Of a stretch of 64,000 nt of DNA, positions 1 to 10,900 are shown one piece after another (position 1 is the stretch's first letter; each line of letters opens with the position of its first letter). This stretch comes from Prostheceraeus crozeri (Eukaryota; Platyhelminthes; Polycladida; Euryleptidae): assembly GCA_907163375.1 (NCBI GenBank), contig CAJQUW010016884.1, forward strand, positions 57,360 to 121,359, in the 5' to 3' direction. A model generated the notes under the pieces. It was given only the letters and a program-made list of their open reading frames with translations, ran no database searches and was not told the DNA's origin. The position numbers were made by a program, and so were the translations under genes.

Positions 1-2338
1 TGCGGTTAAAATGAAGGTCTTGAAATCAATGTACTGCGCTGTGTGTAAGCCATGCATGCCAACATTCGCATTGTCCGTGTGGTCGGATTTGGTTGGTTTC
101 AATTCTTCCAAAATTTGTAGTTCCTTCGCAGATCTTTCACGTTTGACGATACTGAATGTCTCTTATGGATCTGCATGTGGATATGTTCCAGCAGCGAAAT
201 GTTTCTATCAAATCAGAGCATCTTATCATGGCTTCGTGCAATGCGTAGACCATTAGTACATCTATGGGGCGAAGTGACGATTTGGAGACCACAGAAATAG
301 ATTCATCTGCGCGCGCTTCGGCTTCATAGACAGGAAAAATAGTATGTAACCTTAATATCGAAATGACACGTCACAGAATTAGACATCTTGCTACTTCTCG
401 AATGGATAATTCGTGTATCGCTTGCTATTGGAAATGGCAAACAATGAGCTGTCAGCAGAGGACACCAGAGCCAGTGAGAGATGCGTGCGTGCTGTGACAT
501 TTGGTGTGTGACAGAGCACACACCAAAACACACATCGATGCCTGGCTTCGATTCAATGTATGCACTATACAGTGAGCAATGTCGAGGAGAGGATGTGAAA
601 TCATCAAGTGAACTAATTTTCGTGCGCCTGCTACTTTCTTTAATAATGATCGGAGGGGCCAACATTATGTAGAAAACTTGTCCGCAATGATCTGAATTCT
701 TCGAATCCGAAAGAATTTTGGCAATTGAAGCACTTTGCTGGAACTCACATTAATCCGCAAGCGACGCACGACTTTTTTTTCCTATCTCTGTGTAAGGTAT
801 TATGAATTCCTTTTTGCCCATTTAATAGGTTGCTCGATGTGCCGTGAATTTCGTGTTAATCACACTTCTAGCAAACCGAAGCAGGCAAACAAAATATTTA
901 ATTCTGTGTTGGAGACATATTCAAAAGATATGTGAATAAATAATGCGTCGATGGTCAGATGTTGACACATCATCGATCACAAAGACCTTGCTAAGTTCAT
1001 ATCCACAAGTAGAATCCAGTCCAGACAGGCATTCAATGCATATTGTCAAGAGTGTGAGAGCCACAGAAGAGAAGAAAAGTTCGGATGTTTAGTTCATCAA
1101 TCAAGTTATATACACGTATATGCATATACTAGAGAAATTTTTGAAAGACTTCAAATATTTTGCTTTTTTGATTATTTGATCTTTTAATTTTTCAAAGAAA
1201 TTTAATTGCGTAAGTTAAAACACTTCGCTTGTTCATGGCCTTCGATTGTTTATTGCGTGAGCTTACAACAAGTGGTGGAAAGATTCTATACGAATGATTA
1301 AAACTTTCAACTATTTCAAAATCATGCCATGGGTAAAGACAATACGTCAATAAGTCAAATAACAATCTGTAAGAGAGCAAAAGATGCTACTTATAAAGTT
1401 ACCACACACAGTACATAGATGTTACCACTCAGAAATGCTTTAGAAAGCGAATTACGTCAGTCTTAATAAGAAAAGTCTGTCTTTTTGAGCGCACAAATCT
1501 GGACTATGTTGTCTAATAGCCACACTCTCCGCCACTACAAGCTGAAAATTCGTCTTCAAGTCCCTGAAAACTTTAAAGCAATGATCTGCATCCAATCTAT
1601 GCTAAATTTCTTTGGAAAATATCGCCGATAAAAAATCTTTTCTTTTAATTTTTGTTTTTTCTTAAAATGGCTCGCTCATGCGCTCATCAAAACTTGAAAA
1701 AAGTCCGCTCGCTCGCTGAAAAACACTGGTTATTTAGGTCTGACGACAGCTTATCACTTTGCATAACTGTCTCAAGAATTAATTCGGTTGAATACTGGTT
1801 AACCATCCCAATGCCTGAGGCCATCATAGAATCATATCCTGCGTACAGACCTGATTTGGTAGCAATAGTACAATTGAAGATCTATGTGCACAAAAACTGT
1901 TTTGTAGCATATTCTTCCGATAGCTAAACTAACACGACTCAGTTCAAAAATCGAAGCTATGGTATGACATTTTTTATGACTAGCGATTATTTTATCAATT
2001 GTTTATTCAATGTAGACGCCTGCGGTTCATGGCGTGAAATTCTGTGAATGAATTATGTTGCCATTGTTGCTAGAAGTGTCAACAGCCGAAAGTGCTATCA
2101 CAGCTCCCTCATGTCCTCTCTAAACAACATAGACATCCAGTTTCCATCTGAGATCTATTGCTAGGGTGATGTCTAAGGCCGGAGACACTGGTTAATCCAT
2201 TTGAGCAATTTCTCTTTGCAATGCTGGTATTTCGGCATTGCAGAATTGAAAGAATAATACAACTGGTTTTACAGTTAACAACGAAGTTATCCATTCACCT
2301 TAATTTGTTGTGCAAATAATTTCAAACTAAGTGTTTGT
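1..2338. other. Upstream non-coding stretch, nothing recognised
   Basis: Only short ORFs (none above 113 codons) are present on either strand, and none resembles a protein family I know. No terminal inverted repeats or tandem repeats stand out. It is probably intergenic or 5' flanking DNA of the TDRD9-like gene. A non-coding first exon of that gene could lie here or in 2408-4480, but I cannot place one. Confidence 0.5.
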
Positions 2339-2346
2339 CAACACGC

Positions 2347-2399
2347 CAGTGGTAATATTCGCTGTGGGAGAAATTTGATTTTGAGCGATATCACCACTG
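2347..2399. mobile_element. 53-bp micro-hAT: two fused transposon termini
   Basis: This 53-bp insert begins CAGTGG and ends CCACTG. It is flanked by a perfect 8-bp direct repeat, CAACACGC, at 2339-2346 and 2400-2407, which is the target-duplication length of hAT transposons. Its ends form a roughly 16-bp terminal inverted repeat. The right end, read on the minus strand (CAGTGGTGATATCGCT, then an A/T run and CTCCC), resembles the right end of the 1.4-kb hAT element at 33418-34828 (CAGTGATGTTATCGCT, then CCCGC). It is most simply an extreme internal-deletion derivative of that family, little more than two ends joined. The 8-bp duplication is seen directly; the family link is inferred. Confidence 0.7.
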
Positions 2400-2407
2400 C
2401 AACACGC

Positions 2408-4501
2408 TCAAATGAGCTAAGCCGAGGTATTTTGCATGTGATAGTTCAGTGTCATATTTTTCTTGTAAATTAATTTCTAAAAGCAGGGATTGCAATTTTT
2501 CTTGTGCATTGTAAAGATGCTATTATTGCTGGCGGCCTATAACATGCTATTTATAATATATGTACAATGCATGCATACAACATTGAACAATTGTCTCCCT
2601 ACAAAGCCGTTGGATCTCGATTTCTTTCTCTTTTGTCCATGCGATTCGTTCATTCAGACTACTGTTTAGGTGCTTATAAATAGCAATTACTCTCATTTTT
2701 ACGGCAGCGGAAAAGAAGAACGAAATAGAAGGTAGAATTACAGTGCAAATTTGAAGACACTCCTGCCGAGTGCCGATCATTGAGAATGGGAGTCGGCTCT
2801 CGAAGGCTCGGATATAATCATGTTTTTTAGCAATAAATTGTAAATAATTTTAGCAGCCAACCCTATCTTGGGGAGAGGATGGAAATTGACCTTCAGAATA
2901 AAATCAAATTTGGACGGTTTCAAATTCCAAGACCAGAAATGTAAAGCCAAATGTTTATTTGAAATTCTTTAAAATCTGAAACAAAAACTGTTTTTTGGCA
3001 TTCAGAAAATTCGATTCAAACCGGTATTGTGACTCCATACTCTGGCCTACGCTCTTGTGATAGGCTGTTTTGCACACGGCAATGATATCTGTTGTATGTG
3101 TTGCTCTGCTTTCGGACGGAGTCAGTGAGAAATCTATTAAAATTTAGTATTGGTTATGATTTGTAAAGGGAGATCGAAGTATTTATTACCGCATTTTCTC
3201 GAATACAACCAGCGCGTTATTTTTTTTTTGAGAATGTGAAACCGCGGGTATGAGTTTTAGTAACTAAAGAGCGGCTCCATGGAGCTCTTGTCTCCTCAAA
3301 GATAAAATGTATTATTATGCTTTTAACTTTTCCCGTTATTCGATGTAACAACAAATTTCAATCGAAATAACAAAATATTTTTGAAGTGGCGTTAGTATCA
3401 CCGAATATGCCGTTAAGAGTATCTTAATCAAAGTATGAACTTACTTCTGAAGTCCGTTAAAGAGGAAGTAAAAATTCTCAAGTTTTCTAGATCAATCTTG
3501 GTAATAAATTATCAATGATCAGTGGTAATGATTCATCAATGGAGTAGCATGACAAACAAGCTAGTAGAAAAAATGTGGAATCGCCTTAGCTGTTAATTTG
3601 TTTGATAATGGTTATCGTGAGTTTGACGCAATTGATAAATTCCAGAGATTTGTCAGGAATTTCGCTTATCCATGCATGACCTCTCGCTACTTCCATGTTT
3701 CACATGATCTCTGAAGTGTAAGTTTGATGCACGGAAGTTGGATCAATAAGCTTGCGAATACCTGAAATTCTTGTAAATATGAAAAACAATGGAATAATTC
3801 AACTAGTTAAGGGGCTGTCTATTATCTACGGTACGAAACAAAACATTTCGGTAGTCTGATATTACAGTCTAACAAGAGGTCAAGTCATAGCCACTTCGGG
3901 TACTAATCATCGGATTCGGAGTCAGTGGAAAAACAGGATTGTTGTCTGTATTTCTTCGTCACACGTGGCCTCAGTCAAAAAAAGTGCACTGTCTGAGCAT
4001 GTTAATAAAGATGACTGCAATCTGACTGATGTACAAATCAAGAACTTAGACTTTTCCATTCTAAGCGAGCAATATAATTCAGTTCACGTGAAGTTGTCTG
4101 AAAGTCATCACATAGCCAATTATAAACCTCTCCTGAGTAAAAAGCATGAGATGTTTTGATGAACCTCTCACTTTTACTATTTAAACCCTCGCCTACTTGT
4201 ACAGCTCATGTGCCCTTGATAGCGTCGGAGGACGAAACGCGTCGGGCCCTTGTATATATGTTTTTAAAACAACAAAGTAAATTTGTCTTAACGAAGGGAA
4301 CGACTGTCCACAAGTGCTCAAATTTGCCCATCAAGACAGCTTCCCAGGTGCTATTTTTAGGGATAAGTAAAACAGACTGTCCATTCTTTTGACAGTTCTG
4401 ATGAAAAATGAATGAATAAAAACATAGTTTACTACATGTAAATCCAAGCTTTGAAAGATGATGAAAGTTGAATCTGAAATAAACATCTACAATTTTTCAG
4501 A
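2408..4501. other. Non-coding stretch before first coding exon
   Basis: No recognisable gene. The only element-like signal is a run near 3190-3240 starting CCGCATTTTCTCGAATAC, which looks like the end of a DNA transposon, but I found no partner end. 4488-4501 is a polypyrimidine tract and AG that serve as the acceptor of the first coding exon. A spliced upstream non-coding exon is therefore expected somewhere to the left. Confidence 0.45.
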
Positions 4502-4961
4502 ATGGAATATCTGTTGAAGTTGCAACAACGAAGGCGCATGTCTATGCGAGGTGCCGAGGAATCGAATGTTCAACATATTCCCAGTGTTCCAATCAAGAAC
4601 GATAACGATGAAGATGATGAAGTAGGTCCAAATGGGGATCATACAAAACCAACGGTGCGAACTACAGTGCCAGCTTTTGTTGCTAATCTTGAGAAGATAA
4701 AGAAGAAGGCTCCTGCTGCTGTGGATGATTCCCTTGAACCGGTGACTATCTCTCGTGGACGTGGAGTTCCTGCTGCGAGGAGTCTGCGACCTCCGTCGAC
4801 CATAGGCCGAGGACGCGGAAGACGTATGGAAAGTATCGAAGCAACTACTTTAGCAACTGCCAGCGTCTCATCTACAACGGGCAAGCCACGTGTGCGTGCG
4901 ATCGGCCTCGGAAGGGGTCTACGTGTCGGCAGCTCAATATCCGCACCCAGTATTCCGCCAG
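4502..4961 (+). CDS. TDRD9: TDRD9 coding exon 1: RG-rich N-terminus
   Basis: The exon follows a TTTTTCAG acceptor ending at 4500 and has ATG at 4502. It ends in phase 1 before GTATCG. It encodes 153 residues: a basic start, an acidic patch (NDNDEDDE, 33-40), then RG motifs at 85-88, 102-108 and 135-141. RG motifs of this type can be arginine-methylated and bound by Tudor domains in piRNA-pathway proteins, so this is a plausible interaction tail. Its phase fits exon 2 exactly. This low-complexity stretch has no clear family match, so assignment to the gene rests on phase, position and splice sites. Confidence 0.68.
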
Positions 4962-7900
4962 GTATCGTTATTTCTAACTTGAAAGTAAAGTACATGAGCG
5001 TCTGAATTTCTTCCATAGATATACCACATCATTGACGCCGTCAATTTCAGAAATGTATGCTGGCGCGACAACTTGCTTCTGTAAATAGCGCCAGCGTCAA
5101 TTTTATAGTACCTCGGGTTTGTTTTTGGAATAACACGGTTATACCGAGCCGTGCTGCGGTTGAGAGTCTTTTCACTCGGAGAGTATGTTCTGCGTTCCAA
5201 GCGCTCGAGTGCACTCACAAACATTTTGAAATAATTATTTAACAAATCAAGTTGTGAATGCTTTTTCTTATTCGAACAGTTGTAACTGATAGCTGAAGCC
5301 AAAAATTGCTCCAACACTAACTAGTGTTTTATACTGATACACTTTGCATTCTTGACATTATCTGAGAAAATCTGCATTTTTGTCTCTTTCTTTCATTCAT
5401 AGAGTGGTTTTGAAATAACAAGTAACAGTAGGCGGTACTCCAATAAAGCATGACAATTTCTTGAAAATTGCTCACTCACTTCCGGTGCCCCATTCGGTGG
5501 GCACGTTGGCGATCAGGTACTTTTACTTATCGCCCCCACGTTTTCAAATTTGTCTAAAATCCGTAGAAATGAATCATCCGTCTCAAAAGTTAAAGTACAC
5601 GTCGTGAGGATATTTTCTACCCACATACCAAAATGTGCGCAAATCGGACAAGCACTTTTTGACCTAGGGGCGATAAGTTGAAGGGCAACGATGTCCGCAC
5701 TCTGCAGCTTGATCTGACTTCTTCTGACCTCATCGTCTGAGCAGACATCGCCTGAGGTCAAGAAAGTAATTTCCCGACAACTCGTGAAGTGATGATGACC
5801 AGAGCACATCCATCATAGCAGGAATGGATGGAATCCCAACCCGACTTTACCTTGAGTTGGCTGACTTCATCACCTGTCCCTTACAAAGGATTTTTGAAGC
5901 ATTCGTGCGACAAAGAATGATCCCCCAAATGTGGAAAAGCGCAATTATCACACCAATCCCCAAAGCATCCCCGCCAGCAACTGACAATTTTCGACCAATC
6001 AATTTGTTGCCTGTGCATGCTAAACTCTTGGAAAAAATTGTACTCAACAAAATGTGGAGCAATTTTCAAGACACGTTTGGTGCTCGGCAACATGGTTTTC
6101 GCCGTGGTCACTCCACAACCACAGCCTTGATTGACATAATGGAGAACGCACTTAGAATTTATGACGACCCTGAATCGGATGGTGTAGCCATAATTTCCCT
6201 CGATATGTCCGCAGCATTTGACAGCGTTGACCATACTCTGATTTTAAGAAAGCTTAATCAGAGCCGAATTCCTGCTGGGTGCATCGAATGGATCAGAAGT
6301 TATCTGGAGGACCGACGATGTCAGGTACGATTGGAAAATTGTTTTTCCTATCCTGTTAAGATGAGCAGAGGCGTTCCCCAAGGGTCAGTTATCGGGCCTG
6401 CATTATTTGCAATGTACACGGGTGATGTGAGTTGTAGTAGCAACTCAGCAACAATAGTCCAATATGCCGACGATTTGAACCTGATCGTTCCTCTCACAAA
6501 ACATGAGGATTACAATCAGACAATACTTAAAGAAGTAATTCACATTGAGAGGTGGTGTTCTGAGAAGAATCTCATATTAAATCGCGGCAAGTCAAACATT
6601 GTATCATGTATGAAGCATAATCATCGCTTCATTCCTAATCTCCCCATTCAAGTCGTACCAAAAAGTAGGATACTTGGCTTCACAATCAACGACCGACTAT
6701 CATGGCATGATCATGTCCGCGACATAGTGTCAAGATGCAACCGAAGATTGTTTATTCTGAAAAAAGTGCGATTTTTTGCAAGAGAAAAGGATTTGTTAGC
6801 AATATATCAAGGTATGATACGCTCGTTGATGGAATACGCGTGCCCGGTATTCATTTCCTTCCCAAATACTCTCAGTGACAAGCTTCAACGTGTTGAAAAT
6901 CGTGCTTTAAAACTCATCTACCGGTACGAATCACTTGATGCTCGCTGTGAACATGATATTCTTATGAAAAGACGACAAAAGAGTTTTTAGTACAATATCC
7001 CATAATGCCAACCACATTCTAAACGAATATGTCCCAAGAAGATTGCGCTATAGTGGTCATTTTTGTGTCCCGTTGTGCCGAACGCAAAAGGTCAAATCCT
7101 CTTTTTTTCCATTCACTACAGCATTGATGAACAGAGAATTGAGCCTGTTATAATATTTCAGCACGAACAGTGATTGCTACATGCAAAGATCCAGCTTCCA
7201 ATAATGTGCAACTGTGACTTTTGTTTTTATCACTTTCGTTTGTTCGTTTAATTGATATGTTGCAATGTAGTACTATGATTTTTATTCACATCGAAAATAT
7301 ACACCTCATTATTATTATTATTATTACACTAACATTCTTAACTTAGAAAAGGTTTGGTAAGTTAGTGGTCGCGGGAAGATTTCAAATAGCAGTGGATAAG
7401 ACGCAGAAGGAGAGAGAACAATGCTCACTCGAGTAACAATGATGCTTCGAACAGACGAAGTCAGATCAAGCGGTTGGCATCGCTACTCTTCACGTTATCG
7501 TATACATGAAGTTTGGTGATGATTGATTCAATTTTGCAGATTTTAAATAAATTTGAAAACCTGGGGGTGGGGAGATAACCCATAAGTACCGGCGAGCATG
7601 GTTCTCCATTTTTCTCGACCCCAATAGAATAGTGATAATTGGTAGCATATGAAATGTTTCAGAGTAGACAAACTTACTACAACACTTTGATCAAGTGATC
7701 CTATTGGTGCTTGCAAATTTTGGCCTAGTTCATAATAGAAGTGAATAAACTCTCATGGGAGTGCCATAGAAACTACCTGAGTACTGCATTAAATCAATTT
7801 GACATTAAAAAGGATTCACCTGCACAGCTTACTACTAGAACCATTTGATAGTGCTACTATATCTAAGAATAGCAACGAGAATAGCAGAATAAGTGCCGTA

Positions 7901-10900
7901 TGTAGAGAAATGCAAGTACGCAAATGGGTTTTGTCAAAAAAAGCAAAATGGCTGAGTTTCCGGATTCTGCGATATATTCCTCGTTCAGAATTGAGGAAGT
8001 TTTAACAATAAAATAAAGATATTCACTTGTATCGACATTCTCCTGATGTAAGCAAATTTCAAGTAGTTAGGACTTCAATCACAGCCTGCCTCAACCATTC
8101 TCGATGTGAACTGTTGAGTTGGTCGAACAGTTGTCTGTTGAAATACACTTGGCAACTTGCATTGTTAACTTTTTCTAAGAAAAAAATGAGCAGATTATAT
8201 CGGGAAAATTTGCCAGCTAATTAATTAGTGTACAATAATCTTTCAGAAAAAAGGCTAATCAGCGAGATTTTAATCTGGAATCGCACCTACTTTCCTGAAG
8301 AAAAGATAGTTCATTTCTGTACGCTCACCGTCGGCATTCAGCCTATCTATCAATAGCAAAATTTCATTTCAGAACCAAAAAATATTTATTCTAACTTTGT
8401 GTTTGATCGTCATCCCATCGAAGTTTCAAACCTTCCAATTACTTCACATCGCGAATCCATCATTTCTACAATAAGCAATAACGCTGTCACCATTATACAA
8501 GGAAGTACTGGGTGTGGAAAATCTACTCAAGTAAGTGATCTCTTTTGACTTTGAAAGTGATGTCATGGCTCGCAATTAACTGTTTTCTAACGGAATTACC
8601 CTGATGCAAGTGCTTCAAATCTATGCTGTCCAGTATCAACTTTTAAATGGTTTTCCAAAATTCTTGAGAGCTAATTGATCTTTCGATGAGGTTCAAATTA
8701 TGTTTGAAGCGTGTTTCCACTTTATCTGAACCTCCATGAAATTCAGGGTTGGAATAACTTCAGTCACTATTAAGCTGAGATGATTGTGCTGCAATAAAGG
8801 ACAATTCACGTGAATTACATTATTTTTTGTATATTATATCCTCCGGCTACTAGGCTTACTCGCCTGTTAATGGGCCCACTTTTTGCCGTTTCGAATGCAT
8901 TCTTCGCACGGGACCAGTGACGCCGGCACTCAAGTCGTCAAGGAAGATCCCGAGAAATAATTCTATGAAAAATTGGTTAAGCAGATGTACGTGGAAATGA
9001 ATAACATATGAAGCACTTAAAAGTTGCTAAATATGAAAAGCAGGAACCGTCTCTTCATGCGTGCAATAATACCTACATAACATGAACCCCTCTGTCCTAG
9101 GGTTCGCAGCCCGAACAGCCCGATTGTTTAATGTTTACTTAAAAGTTCTATAAAGTATTACAGACAACTTACATAACTCGATCCTTGATAACATTTCTTT
9201 CTACAGGGTGCGAGAAAAGTCCTTGCGGATTTTTGTCAACTTTATATTTTGCTATTCAATGATCAAATATCATTTCTTCAGTGACCAATATGTGGCAATG
9301 CGTTTGTAGATAACTCTGTCACTCGACTATTATGCATACCAAGTCTTCAGATTTAACACATAGTGAGCTTTATGCTATTCAATCAACAAAATTTAAATTG
9401 ATTACTTTCCATACGTTTTGTAAACTCGGCATTTCATTGTGCTATTTTCGATGCTTTAAAAAGCTATGCCACTTGTTTTTCCTGAGCTCCATGGATTTCA
9501 CATTTGAATCTAGCTACGAGATTTGATCTCATTTTAATCAAATCAACAAAGTTGTGCTTCAAATAGCTATGCCACTCGTTTTTGCTGAGCTCCATAGATT
9601 TCAAATTTAAATCTAACTTCGAGGATCGATCATTAAATGACGGACTAAACCATGGATGATTAACCTCTATAAATGTTATGCCTTGAAAAGCTATGCCACT
9701 TATTTTTGCTGACCAGCATAGATTTGACATTTGAATCTTACTACGAGATTTTTAATTTTAATCAATACATTTTATACACTGTGTTTATAAACTCGATACA
9801 CTGATGGATGTGAGTAATTTGATATTGTGATGGAATTCTCGACAATAGAAAAAGTTTATTGCACATCGTGGGCCATTTCTTACAACTGTGAAGAAAGTGC
9901 TCGTCAATTCAGAGAGAAATTTAACAAGGAACCCCCATCGTCGAGAACAATCTTGTATTGGAAGAACAAACTTCTTGAAACCGGCAGCCTGTCCCACGAC
10001 CGACCCAGAAGTGGCAGACCCATAACAGCATCTGGAGATGAAAACAGGCAAAAGGTAATTGAAGCTGTCACTGAAAATCCTTCAACTTCGACAAGAGCGA
10101 TATCGAGGGATGTCGGGATCTCCGATTTCACTGTCCGAAAAGTTCTAAAAGCCGAGCATTATCATCCATACAAGCCGCTATATTCTCAATTTCTTTGTGA
10201 TGGGGACGAAGACCGCCGCTTACAATTTTGTGAAGAAATGAGGAGAAAATCGAGAGAAGATCCTGCTTTCCTCCGAAAGCTAACATTTTCGGACGAGTGT
10301 GTCATGTCGTTGACAGGCAACATCAACAAGCACAATGTGCACTTCTGGACTACGACGAACCAGAATATTAGAATGACCAACCCAGGCAAGACTCCTAGCC
10401 TCACCGTGTGGGCCTGTATAGGCTATTCCGGACTTCTTCTCTACGATATCAGTTCAGAAACCATGAATGGAAAGAGATATTCTGATCTTCTGTTGAACCA
10501 AGTCGTTCCTTATTTCTCTCGTGGCACTGGAAGAACCCTTCTGTTCCAGCAAGACGGAGCGTCTCCCCATTACTCTCTTTCAGCGCGTCAAATTCTAGAG
10601 ACTCATTTGTCCAATCGCTGGATCGGCAGGAGAGGACCTATTGAATGGCCAGCAAGATCGCCGAACTTGACACCCTGCGACTTTTGGTTCTGGAGTCACC
10701 TGCGGCAATTGGTTTATCCTCCAGGTTTTATTTACAGGAACATTCAGGACTTGCGGGAAGAGATTGAGCGACAAATGAAGAACATTGCTCTCTCTTACTA
10801 CCGTGATTCGTTGAGGAATTTTCAGAAACGTTTTCTGAAGTGCATTGAGCATGACGGTGAGCTATTTGAAGAATAAAAATGTCAATGAGTACATGGAATG

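Larger units (their letters stand above)
5740..7326 (+). mobile_element. 5'-truncated LINE (Jockey/CR1 group) with (ATT)n tail
   Basis: Non-LTR retrotransposon in intron 1. The 5' part with an endonuclease is missing. Recognisable coding starts around 5740 (weak) and is clear from 5820. The 3' end is a short UTR and an (ATT)n microsatellite at 7308-7325, a tail type used by several LINE clades. The RT sequence looks like the Jockey/CR1/L2 group; the exact clade is not decidable by eye. No target-site duplication was identified with confidence. Confidence 0.8.

Noticed and set aside
4639-5016. 125-codon minus-strand ORF
   Set aside because: Antisense shadow of the RG-rich exon; no homology.
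5051-5080. Possible 30-bp micro-exon after exon 1 (acceptor AATTTCAG, donor-like GTAAAT)
   Set aside because: It would keep the phase, but exon 1 joins exon 2 perfectly without it and its peptide matches nothing in TDRD9.
5527-5678. Small inverted repeat ACTTATCGCCCCC / GGGGCGATAAGT upstream of the LINE
   Set aside because: Only about 12 bp long with no duplication at its borders; too weak to call an element.
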